Part shown: positions 1 to 5,007 of the stretch, piece by piece
How positions within the stretch are numbered: the first letter of the stretch is position 1
Layout of the letters: each line of letters opens with the position of its first letter
Notes under the pieces: generated by a model
Told to the model about the DNA's origin: nothing
Seen by the model: the letters and a program-made list of their open reading frames with translations, nothing else
Database searches by the model: none
From: GCA-2726865 sp050053595
Lineage (GTDB): Archaea; Thermoproteota; Bathyarchaeia; TCS64
Assembly: GCA_050053595.1 (NCBI GenBank)
Contig: JASFTK010000085.1
Span: 1 to 6,346, forward strand
DNA length: 6,346 nt
Direction: 5' to 3'
Program-made: the position numbers and the translations under genes

Positions 1-634
1 ATCTGTACGCGCCTTTAGGTAGGGGCATCAGGACCCTGTCGTATAACCTCCCCAGACTGGGACAGACAGTCCTGACGTCCCCCTGGAAAGCCCCTATTTT
101 CCCTGAGACCCTGTTGAGATGGATGTTGTCGACGCAATAGTTGTGGGCGATGGGGTTGAGCTCTACGGCCGTGATCCTCATCTCGCTGTGCTCTTTGGCT
201 AAACGGATGGGTATTGGCCCGACGCCGCTGAACATGACCAAGACATCCTCGTCTTCACCCGCAGCAGATACCAGTCGGGACCTCTCGGAGCTCTCCCTGG
301 GTGAGAAATAGACCCTCCTGGGATCAAGCCTGAATACGCAGCCGGATTCTCTGTGGAGGACCTCAGTGTCAGGATCCCCCGCTATGAGCCTGAGATCCCT
401 GGTCCGGTATTCGCCCCGCCTCCCTGATTCTTTGCTGAGGACACTGGTCACGTTCTTGTTCACTCTCATGAGGGCTTCAGCGATGGCACTTTCATAGTCC
501 TCCAACTCATCAGGGATCTCGATGATTGCCACAGCCTTCCTTTTAGACCCGAGGATGTCAAAGGAACGGGTGACAAGGTTCAGCGTATTCTCTGGTAGAA
601 CGCCCCTGAGCTCAGCTCGGAGATCACGGCTCAT
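1..634 (-). CDS. trm5: Trm5-family tRNA methyltransferase, partial (C-terminus beyond left edge)
   Basis: Class I SAM-dependent methyltransferase of the Trm5 family, which in archaea methylates N1 of G37 next to the tRNA anticodon or acts in wyosine synthesis. 211 codons are visible. Residues about 24-120 match the Trm5 D2 domain, including GEYRTRDLRLIAG (74-86) and VYFSPRESSERSRL (108-121). The Rossmann domain follows, with the SAM-binding loop MFSGVGP (134-140), the acidic AVELNP (156-161) and DRVLMPLPKGAYR (199-211). Many Trm5 proteins have Asn-Leu-Pro where this one has Pro-Leu-Pro. The N-terminal D1 domain of some Trm5 types is absent, so the exact subtype is open. ATG at 634 is chosen because a TATA-like box about 30 bp upstream implies a near-leaderless mRNA; an in-frame TTG at 655 lies too close to that box. 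The family call is firm; the exact modification is inferred. Confidence 0.85.
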   Translation of the reverse strand, partial: MSRDLRAELRGVLPENTLNLVTRSFDILGSKRKAVAIIEIPDELEDYESAIAEALMRVNKNVTSVLSKESGRRGEYRTRDLRLIAGDPDTEVLHRESGCVFRLDPRRVYFSPRESSERSRLVSAAGEDEDVLVMFSGVGPIPIRLAKEHSEMRITAVELNPIAHNYCVDNIHLNRVSGKIGAFQGDVRTVCPSLGRLYDRVLMPLPKGAYR

Positions 635-659
635 CTCGGGGATAGGTGACTGCAAGGGT

Positions 660-670
660 CTTATTTATCC
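660..670 (-). promoter_or_regulatory. TATA-like promoter box for the Trm5-family gene
   Basis: On the minus strand this reads GGATAAATAAG, a good archaeal TATA-like element. Its centre is about 30 bp upstream of the ATG at 634, which predicts a transcript starting at or just before the start codon. It lies in the 57 bp between this gene and the Cys-rich gene, so the two are probably transcribed separately. Confidence 0.5.
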
Positions 671-691
671 AGTGGTTCTCCCGTCTGCTCG

Positions 692-1021
692 CTAGAAGAT
701 GGTCCTCTCACCAGTCTTCCGCAACAGCTTACCTGACGCCTTTATCTCGTCTTGGAACAGATCGTCGGGTAGATAGTCTTCACGGGTCCGACGCTTTATG
801 GACTTGCCGCAAACACCATCCTCTAAGAGCTGTCGCCTGAAACAGGCAGCGTAGGTACATCTATTGGGGTTGCACTTTTCGTTGGTCCACTCACACCAAC
901 CCTGATTACCCTTCTTTCTTAGGGCTCGTTTAGTGCAGTTAAAGTCACGACAGGTGGGATAACACTGTTTAGCTCCGGCCAAAATGGTACACCTTAGATC
1001 GATGTCAGAATATCTAATCAT
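692..1021 (-). CDS. Cysteine-rich hypothetical protein, 109 aa
   Basis: I do not recognise this family. The 109-residue product has nine cysteines, at 11, 20, 24, 29, 43, 50, 55, 60 and 71. They form two clusters: C-x3-C-x4-C (20-29) and C-x6-C-x4-C-x4-C (43-60). There is no signal peptide or membrane segment, so a cytoplasmic zinc or iron-sulfur binding protein is the natural inference. The C-terminal third, after residue 72, is charged and has no cysteines. The start is ATG at 1021; a TATA-like box centred about 25 bp upstream makes it leaderless. The stop is TAG; if it were read through, eight more codons would reach TAA at 665-667. The clustered cysteines and matching promoter argue that this is a real gene. 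It shares no operon with its neighbours. Confidence 0.72.
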   Translation of the reverse strand: MIRYSDIDLRCTILAGAKQCYPTCRDFNCTKRALRKKGNQGWCEWTNEKCNPNRCTYAACFRRQLLEDGVCGKSIKRRTREDYLPDDLFQDEIKASGKLLRKTGERTIF

Positions 1022-1040
1022 TAAGGGGTGGAATGGAATA

Positions 1041-1050
1041 AGATTTAAAC
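1041..1050 (-). promoter_or_regulatory. TATA-like promoter box for the Cys-rich gene
   Basis: The minus strand reads GTTTAAATCT. It is centred about 25 bp upstream of the ATG at 1021, as expected for a leaderless archaeal transcript. It faces the plus-strand dehydrogenase promoter, so the 1022-1114 gap is a divergent promoter region. Confidence 0.5.
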
Positions 1051-1075
1051 TTTATTCATCTTCTTGCCTTATCCT

Positions 1076-1086
1076 ACATAAATATC
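1076..1086 (+). promoter_or_regulatory. TATA-like promoter box for the dehydrogenase gene
   Basis: ACATAAATATC on the plus strand. Its centre near 1081 predicts a transcription start around 1107, a few bases before the proposed TTG start at 1115. It is divergent from the promoter of the Cys-rich gene. Confidence 0.45.
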
Positions 1087-1101
1087 AGTATAGTGGGGAT
1101 C

Positions 1102-1110
1102 GGGTGGGAT
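1102..1110 (+). promoter_or_regulatory. Possible ribosome binding site deciding the TTG start at 1115
   Basis: GGGTGGGAT resembles the archaeal GGTGAT-type Shine-Dalgarno sequence and ends 4 bases before TTG 1115. It supports that start, because no in-frame ATG occurs before the first beta strand of the dehydrogenase. The predicted transcript start near 1107 falls inside the site, so the assignment is tentative. Confidence 0.35.
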
Positions 1111-1114
1111 TGCA

Positions 1115-2134
1115 TTGGTAAGGGTTGTGGTGAGCGGGATCCCCCGAGGGTATCAGATGCCTAAGAAGGACGGTAACTGTTTGTTGGAGAGACACCGACG
1201 CCAGATTCTAAACGTCTCGCCACAGGTAGATCTTGTGGAAATACCCCAAAAAGATGTACACACACATGAGGGTATGATAGAAGGGGTAGAGGTTCTATTA
1301 GCTGAGGGGGGTAACAGGGTACATTACGGTGAGGAGTTAGACTGGGAGGACTATACGAAATTCTTCACCCCGAGCCTGAAATGGGTCCAGCTCTGTAGCA
1401 CGGGGTTCAGCGACAACATCACCCCTGAGGTCCTCCGGGGAGAGGTGGTCCTCACCAACGCCCCGGGTATCCACACCATCCCCATCGCGGAGAGCGTGAT
1501 CGCTGCTATGCTGGACCATGCCTAGAAGCTGGAGCAGAGGAGGGTTGATCAGGAAGGCCATCACTGGAGGCAGCTCAGATGTAGTGAGCTCCATGGGAGC
1601 ACCGTCCTCCTCCTGGGCCTCGGTAACATCGGGAGGCGGGTGGCAAGGCTCTGTAAAGCTTTCGATATGAGGGTCATCGGCACCAAGAGGAGTTTGAAAC
1701 CTGTGCCAAATGTGGACCTGGTCTTCCCCGTGGAAGAGTTGAGAGATTATCTTCCTGAAACAAATTATATTGTGATAGCCGCTCCCCTCACCCCGTCAAC
1801 TGAGAACATGATTGGAGCGGAAGAGTTTGAGGCGATGAAGGATTCCGCTTACCTGATAAACGTGGGGCGGGGAAGGATCGTCGATGAGGGGGCAATGATA
1901 GAGGCGTTGAGGGGGAAGAGAATTGGCGGCGCCTATCTCGACTGCCATGTGCAGGAGCCCCTGCCCCCCAACCATCCCCTCTGGGACCTTAAGGGGGCCT
2001 TCGTAATCCCCCACGACAGCCACTCCTCCCCTTACATCGGTGACCGTATCATCGATATCTTCTGTGAGAACCTCGACCGATACCTCAAAGGTGAGCCCCT
2101 CATGTATGTCTGCGACCCGGATCGGGGATACTGA
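1115..2134 (+). pseudogene. D-2-hydroxyacid dehydrogenase interrupted by one in-frame TAG
   Basis: NAD(P)-dependent reductase of the D-2-hydroxyacid dehydrogenase family, which interconverts 2-oxoacids and D-2-hydroxyacids; the substrate is unknown. Counting the TAG as codon 137, the frame runs 339 codons to TGA, a normal family length. The N-terminal substrate domain ends in HTIPIAE (120-126). The nucleotide loop is GLGNIG (168-173). After the second strand, GTKR (189-192) has no acidic residue, which suggests NADP(H). The family's catalytic trio is present: Arg252 in NVGRG, Glu281 in QEPLP and His300 in IPHDS. No frameshift or other stop occurs. The TAG falls at the helix before the Rossmann fold, where relatives often carry Lys or Arg; AAG to TAG would be one base. 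Terminated at TAG the product has 136 residues and no cofactor domain. Possible explanations are a recent nonsense mutation, a sequence error, or pyrrolysine decoding. TTG at 1115 is the likely start. Confidence 0.85.
1523..1525 (+). other. In-frame amber codon inside the dehydrogenase
   Basis: TAG follows MLDHA and precedes KLEQRR in an unbroken frame from 1115 to 2134. It is the only interruption. A GTG at 1640 could restart translation, but it would begin just after the GLGNIG loop and lose it, so the downstream part is not a sensible independent gene. Confidence 0.9.
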
Positions 2135-2149
2135 CATGGGACCAAGGGG

Positions 2150-2158
2150 TTCAAATAA
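2150..2158 (+). promoter_or_regulatory. TATA-like promoter box for the 84-aa gene
   Basis: TTCAAATAA is centred about 28 bp upstream of the ATG at 2183, which predicts a leaderless message. It lies in the 48-bp gap after the dehydrogenase stop and makes the small gene independent of that gene. Confidence 0.45.
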
Positions 2159-2182
2159 GTCTAAGGAAATATTCTATCTCTG

Positions 2183-2437
2183 ATGTCGATCTCCAGAGTG
2201 GAGGATGCTGGGAGCGCTCAAACTGCTGCGAAGCGATTTCTGGCGGCCCAGTTCGGATCAGATAAACTGAAAGAGATCACATTCTCCAAGTCCTGGTATA
2301 CACAGGGAGCCCAGAAGGACCTCTGGGAGGTGGAAGGGGATGCTGTCATCAAGAAGGGTTGGTTCAGTAAGGAGAATATCCATTTCAAGTTCCAGGTAGA
2401 CCCAGAGTCAGGTAGGGTCATAGCCTACGAGATATGA
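2183..2437 (+). CDS. Small hypothetical protein, 84 aa, weakly PepSY-like
   Basis: An 84-residue soluble protein with no signal peptide or membrane segment. Residues 8-27 look like an amphipathic helix. Residues 44-82 look like an antiparallel sheet: DLWEVEG (46-52), KKGWFSKE (57-64), HFKFQVDPESGRVIAYE (67-83). The final pattern, a hydrophobic strand, Asp-Pro, Gly and a second strand, resembles the end of PepSY-type repeats, in which a turn of the type D..tG.v follows a W.V..G strand. The match is from memory of the fold pattern and is weak, so I assign no function. ATG at 2183 is set by the TATA-like box 28 bp upstream; the stop is TGA. It converges on the minus-strand 89-aa gene across a 158-bp gap. 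Confidence 0.72.
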   Translation: MSISRVEDAGSAQTAAKRFLAAQFGSDKLKEITFSKSWYTQGAQKDLWEVEGDAVIKKGWFSKENIHFKFQVDPESGRVIAYEI

Positions 2438-2499
2438 ACACCCCAAGTAGGAAGCTCCAACCCTCTCCCGATATCTCATAAGGGGGGTTATCTCTCATC

Positions 2500-2517
2500 C
2501 AGCTCCAGCAAGAGCTG
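2500..2517. other. Small hairpin between the convergent 84-aa and 89-aa genes
   Basis: CAGCTC and GAGCTG form a perfect 6-bp stem around a 6-nt loop. A second short stem, GAAGG/CCTTC (2517-2531), abuts it. No T-rich tract follows on either strand, so a terminator role is only a guess. The rest of 2438-2595 shows G-runs but no gene. Confidence 0.25.
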
Positions 2518-2595
2518 AAGGGTTGACCTTCTATTAGTCGTTTGAGTTAAGGGGGCTTAGGGTCTTGAGGCACATACAGATTAGGTGTACGGAGG

Positions 2596-2865
2596 TTATA
2601 CGGGGGGCAACTCTGATTTTTGGGGTTTGGCTCTCAGGTCCTCGGGGATGTCCACAGCTCTCACGACGTTGATGGAGTTTATTACATAGATGGGACTCCC
2701 GTCAGGCTCGTAGTTCTTCAGACGTTTCACCCCTCTGAGGACCAGTTTGACCTTGAGGGTGGTCCCGTCGCTGAGGGCATAAGTGTTCCAGTTCTCCTTG
2801 ACCTCCTGGAAGTCCAGGTCGACACTTCCGGCGAGGGCCTTCATGGGCAGCTTCCTCTGACTCAT
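2596..2865 (-). CDS. Conserved-looking hypothetical protein, 89 aa
   Basis: A small soluble protein, probably rich in beta strands. The core is ENWNTYALSDGTTLKVKLVL (24-43), then RGVKRLKNY (44-52), and SPIYVINSINVVRAVDIPED (58-77). The strongly patterned strands (TLKVKLVL, PIYVINSINVVRAV) and the SDGT turn look like a real folded protein. I recall similar short uncharacterised archaeal proteins but cannot name a family or function. No catalytic motif, membrane segment or signal peptide is visible. ATG at 2865 is preferred over the in-frame TTG at 2874 because the TATA-like box centred near 2893 puts the transcript start at about 2867. The stop is TAA. It is divergent from hsp20, with only 89 bp between the starts, so coordinated expression is possible. 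Confidence 0.75.
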   Translation of the reverse strand: MSQRKLPMKALAGSVDLDFQEVKENWNTYALSDGTTLKVKLVLRGVKRLKNYEPDGSPIYVINSINVVRAVDIPEDLRAKPQKSELPPV

Positions 2866-2888
2866 ACTGTTCAATATTCCGGGGGTGA

Positions 2889-2896
2889 GTATATAC
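2889..2896 (-). promoter_or_regulatory. TATA box for the 89-aa gene
   Basis: GTATATAC, palindromic, is centred about 28 bp upstream of the ATG at 2865. It supports a leaderless transcript and decides between the ATG at 2865 and the TTG at 2874. Confidence 0.5.
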
Positions 2897-2912
2897 CCTT
2901 TCCCACGGTCAA

Positions 2913-2924
2913 CATTTAAAAAAG
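2913..2924 (+). promoter_or_regulatory. TATA-like promoter box for hsp20
   Basis: CATTTAAAAAAG is centred near 2918, which predicts a start around 2944-2948 and a leader of about 10 nt before ATG 2955. It lies some 25 bp from the divergent TATA box of the 89-aa gene, so the two promoters are back to back. An inverted repeat, AATGA (2933-2937) and TCATT (2947-2951), covers the expected transcription start and could be an operator, though five-base arms are weak evidence. Confidence 0.45.
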
Positions 2925-2954
2925 ATTGCTCAAATGATCTGATTGGTCATTGAA

Positions 2955-3545
2955 ATGTCTTCATGGGACGACTGGTTCAAGAGATTCAGAGAGCGCAGAG
3001 GATTCTTCTTCCCTGAGATCGACAGCATGATCAAAGAGATGGAGAAAGAGATGGCGGAAGCCTTCAAGAACATGGAGAACCTTATGCCCCGAGATATGGT
3101 CAGAGTGAGGCGCCAGCCTGATGGCTCTGTCAGGAGGGAGTACGGCCCATTCGTCTATGGTTACTCGGTGAAGATAGGCCCTGATGGCAAGCCCATCGTC
3201 AGAGAGTTCGGGAACATCAAACCCGGACCCAGTGGTGAGGGGAAGCCCCCCCTCAACCTCCAAGACCGGAGGGAGCCATTGATCGACATCATCGAGGAGG
3301 ATGACCAGGTCAAAGTCCTCGCCGAGCTCCCGGGCGTTGAGAGAGAAGAGATACAGCTCTACACAGAGGGGCATAAACTGGTAATCAATGTCGAGACCCC
3401 CGAGCGGAGTTACCACAAAGAATTGGAGTTCCCGTATGAGATCGACGAGACCGCCTCCACATCCACCTACAGGAACGGCGTCCTTGAGACTCTGCTGAAG
3501 AAGAAGGAGCGTCGTGAAAAAGGCTCCCATATCGATATCAAGTGA
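2955..3545 (+). CDS. hsp20: Hsp20/alpha-crystallin small heat-shock protein
   Basis: ATP-independent holdase chaperone of the cytoplasm that binds unfolding proteins and assembles as oligomers. From ATG 2955 it has 196 residues. The N-terminal arm (1-105) is long: an aromatic and charged segment (WDDWFKRF, 4-11), a helix rich in Met, Glu and Lys (about 21-44), and YGPFVYGYSVKIGPDGKP (63-80), a stretch I recall from archaeal Hsp20 proteins. The alpha-crystallin domain spans about 107-183, with DIIEEDDQVKVLAELPGV (111-128) and the signature NGVLETLLKK (174-183). The C-terminus carries an IxI motif, IDI (193-195), which in this family docks into a neighbouring subunit's domain groove. A TTG four codons upstream (2943) is less likely than the ATG. 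The stop is TGA, 2 bp from the stop of the convergent HtpX-like gene. Confidence 0.93.
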   Translation: MSSWDDWFKRFRERRGFFFPEIDSMIKEMEKEMAEAFKNMENLMPRDMVRVRRQPDGSVRREYGPFVYGYSVKIGPDGKPIVREFGNIKPGPSGEGKPPLNLQDRREPLIDIIEEDDQVKVLAELPGVEREEIQLYTEGHKLVINVETPERSYHKELEFPYEIDETASTSTYRNGVLETLLKKKERREKGSHIDIK

Positions 3546-3547
3546 CC

Positions 3548-4573
3548 CTACTCGATCCACGCAAGGCCGATCTTGATCGGGGATCTTATGCTCTTCCCGA
3601 GGTTCACAGCCCGTCTGAAACGCTCAATGGGGCTGGGTTGACTGAGAAACCACTCGAATACATGGTACTCTCCCACCACGGGCCCCCCCTCATCCTGCGA
3701 GGCCCCCAACAGCCTATCTGTTTCAACACCATAGCTCTGAGCAGCCTTTATGAGACCTTTACAGTCTCTGAGGGCCAGGGTCGGGTCAACGAAAAGTAGA
3801 CCTTTAACGGGTGTGAGCGTGGACCGGTTCTCACCCCGCAGATTCCCAGCGGTTCCTACAACCACCTTCAATAATGCGGTCAGGAGACTAGCAGGATCCC
3901 CCGTATGTGCTAAGACACGTTCATCAGCCACAAGAGCCATAGGACGGGTCGCCCTGACTGACTGGGACAGGGTCAAAGCGAAAGGTATGTAGCCCAACGC
4001 CGCTGCAGTCTTGTCTCTCAGATCCTCTCCCTCCCCCCTGATCCGGCTCTTGATATACCCCCCTGTCAACCTGTAAGATAACGCCAAGAGACCTGAGAAC
4101 ATAGTAGCGGCGCCCAGGAAACCCGAATCAGAAGCCCCGAGCATCCAGACAATGACCGACCGGACCTCGCGGTAGTTTAGGGAGGCCAACAACCCCCGTG
4201 TGAAAAAGAGCTGAGATTGCCCCCTAATTGTTGAGACGACCAAGGCGTTAGGGGTCTTTGCATCGATGATCCCAACCCTTGAGACCTCCCTCTCCATCAT
4301 CTCAGCCTCCTTCTCTATAAGGGACCAGAGGACCGGATCACCCTCTTTCCGGATCCATCTGGGTTTGAGGAGAGAAGAGATGAGGGTGGGACCCAACACC
4401 CATTCAATAACTATGGCGACCACAGCCAAGAGGAACCCCGCTGCAGTCACAGATACGGGATCAAAACGGAAGATAAGGGACAGAACCACCCAAGAGAACC
4501 CCAGAGAGACCACAAGATGTATAATGAAGTGTAAGGCGAGAGCCGGGCGTAGCCGGGCTTTAAGTCTCCACAT
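3548..4573 (-). CDS. HtpX-like M48-family membrane protein lacking the zinc site (pseudoprotease)
   Basis: A 341-residue integral membrane protein with the HtpX/M48 layout. There are two N-terminal membrane helices (about 12-34 and 42-68), a soluble segment with PNALVVST (108-115), FFTRGLLASL (123-132) and NYREVRSVI (133-141), two more hydrophobic helices (about 151-168 and 189-205), and a C-terminal region with ADERVLAHTGDPASLLTAL (216-234) and PSPIERFRR (313-321), matching the HtpX 'HPP.EERI..L' end. HtpX members are zinc proteases for membrane-protein quality control. Here the HExxH helix reads WMLGA (143-147), so both His and the catalytic Glu are gone, and the third ligand, Glu of the RE(F/Y)xAD motif, aligns with Ala213. 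The frame is intact and the hydrophobic pattern kept, so this looks like a selected non-peptidase rather than a decayed gene. ATG 4573 is the start, since an in-frame TAA lies 14 codons upstream. The stop is TAG. Confidence 0.82.
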   Translation of the reverse strand: MWRLKARLRPALALHFIIHLVVSLGFSWVVLSLIFRFDPVSVTAAGFLLAVVAIVIEWVLGPTLISSLLKPRWIRKEGDPVLWSLIEKEAEMMEREVSRVGIIDAKTPNALVVSTIRGQSQLFFTRGLLASLNYREVRSVIVWMLGASDSGFLGAATMFSGLLALSYRLTGGYIKSRIRGEGEDLRDKTAAALGYIPFALTLSQSVRATRPMALVADERVLAHTGDPASLLTALLKVVVGTAGNLRGENRSTLTPVKGLLFVDPTLALRDCKGLIKAAQSYGVETDRLLGASQDEGGPVVGEYHVFEWFLSQPSPIERFRRAVNLGKSIRSPIKIGLAWIE

Positions 4574-4670
4574 AGGGTTCCCCGTGGAAATACCCCCAGA
4601 GGGTAATATCTGTTATGAGACACCAACCCCCCATGAATGGGATACCCAGCACACCCGAGTTTCATGATAA

Positions 4671-4680
4671 CCTATTTATC
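4671..4680 (-). promoter_or_regulatory. Possible TATA box for the HtpX-like gene
   Basis: The minus strand reads GATAAATAGG. It predicts a transcript start near 4650, which would leave a leader of roughly 77 nt before ATG 4573. A weaker box, GATATTAC (4603-4610 region), is closer to the usual spacing, so the true promoter is uncertain. Confidence 0.35.
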
Positions 4681-4687
4681 AAATCCC

Positions 4688-4698
4688 GAGTTATAAGA
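4688..4698 (+). promoter_or_regulatory. Orphan plus-strand TATA-like box
   Basis: GAGTTATAAGA contains TTATAA, one of the best TATA-like words in the window. It predicts a start near 4720, just before an 11-codon ORF (ATG 4735 to TAA 4770) and the hairpin at 4764-4795. No gene sits at leaderless distance, so it may drive a small RNA or a long leader. Confidence 0.35.
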
Positions 4699-4763
4699 GA
4701 ACGGCCGATGATGTAAAGGCATTAGGGAGAATATATGACCGATCAGAGTTACGCTGAGGCCAC

Positions 4764-4795
4764 GCGGTAAGTAGCAGAGACAACTGCTACCCCGC
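4764..4795 (+). other. Strong RNA-type hairpin in the gene-poor region
   Basis: GTAGCAG (4771-4777) pairs perfectly with CTGCTAC (4784-4790) around the loop AGACAA. GCGG (4764-4767) and CCGC (4792-4795) extend the stem across an internal loop of TAA and C. No T-tract follows, so it is not a typical terminator. The TAA in the internal loop is the stop of the 11-codon ORF that begins at 4735. Confidence 0.45.
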
Positions 4796-4813
4796 ATCAG
4801 GATCACATTCAAT

Positions 4814-4960
4814 ATGAACAAAAAGACCACAAAATACACTAACCTCAGGGTCACCAGTGCTAAGACCTTGGGTGCAGTGGTGAATCTCCTTGATTCTCAA
4901 GGAAAAGGAGCCAGTGGGTTTGTGGGGGTCGCCGATGTATTTTTAGAGGTTGAGCATTAA
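4814..4960 (+). CDS. Possible small protein, 48 aa
   Basis: ATG 4814 to TAA 4960 encodes 48 residues beginning MNKKTTKYTNLRVTSAKTLG and ending in FVGVADVFLEVEH. The composition (basic N-terminus, then alternating hydrophobic and small residues, acidic end) is protein-like. However, there is no TATA-like box at leaderless distance and no clear Shine-Dalgarno. It contains a 7-bp hairpin (TCCTTGA/TCAAGGA, 4887-4903), and a TTTTT run lies at 4940-4944. It ends 47 bp before the coiled-coil gene and could share its transcript. No family is recognised, and it could be chance. Confidence 0.28.
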   Translation: MNKKTTKYTNLRVTSAKTLGAVVNLLDSQGKGASGFVGVADVFLEVEH

Positions 4961-5007
4961 GTTCTTGAGACGAGTAGAAGGAGCAATACGGGAAGGCTGA
5001 GGGCTGA

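Larger units (their letters stand above)
4574..5007. other. 434-bp gene-poor region between the HtpX-like and coiled-coil genes
   Basis: No confident gene is visible. The left side holds the leader and promoter of the HtpX-like gene on the minus strand. The right side holds plus-strand promoter-like boxes, an 11-codon ORF, a strong hairpin, a possible 48-codon ORF and the upstream region of the coiled-coil gene. No tRNA cloverleaf or T-loop consensus was found. Confidence 0.6.

Noticed and set aside
646..840. A 64-codon plus-strand frame opposite the Cys-rich gene
   Set aside because: No promoter or ribosome site at proper spacing and no protein-like pattern; the minus strand has the cysteine clusters and promoter.
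1115..2134. Genome-wide reading of TAG as pyrrolysine
   Set aside because: TAG closes the Cys-rich, HtpX-like and guanidine-enzyme genes here. The last of these ends at its family's normal C-terminus, so TAG works as an ordinary stop in this genome.
2620..2919. A 99-codon plus-strand frame over the 89-aa minus gene
   Set aside because: The minus frame has patterned strands and a correctly placed TATA box; the plus frame has neither and runs through both promoters.
2961..3560. A 199-codon open frame antisense to hsp20
   Set aside because: It is fully covered by the unmistakable Hsp20 gene, its translation shows no family motif, and long antisense frames are common opposite GC-rich coding DNA.
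3548..4573. HtpX-like gene as a decayed pseudogene
   Set aside because: No frameshift or internal stop over 341 codons, and membrane helices and M48-like flanking sequence are kept, which does not look like random decay.
4447..4665. A 72-codon minus-strand frame starting at ATG 4665
   Set aside because: It overlaps the N-terminal membrane helices of the HtpX-like gene in another frame, and the nearby TATA box is too close to the ATG (about 11 bp) to transcribe it.
4704..4762. C/D-box guide RNA: GGCC, ATGATGT, CTGA, GGCC
   Set aside because: The box C ends in T rather than A, no convincing internal D'/C' pair is seen, and box C lies upstream of the start predicted from the nearby TATA box.
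4672..4854. A 60-codon minus-strand frame with a hydrophobic N-terminus
   Set aside because: GTG start, no promoter at proper spacing, and the hydrophobic run is the complement of an A-rich stretch; it also spans the strong hairpin.
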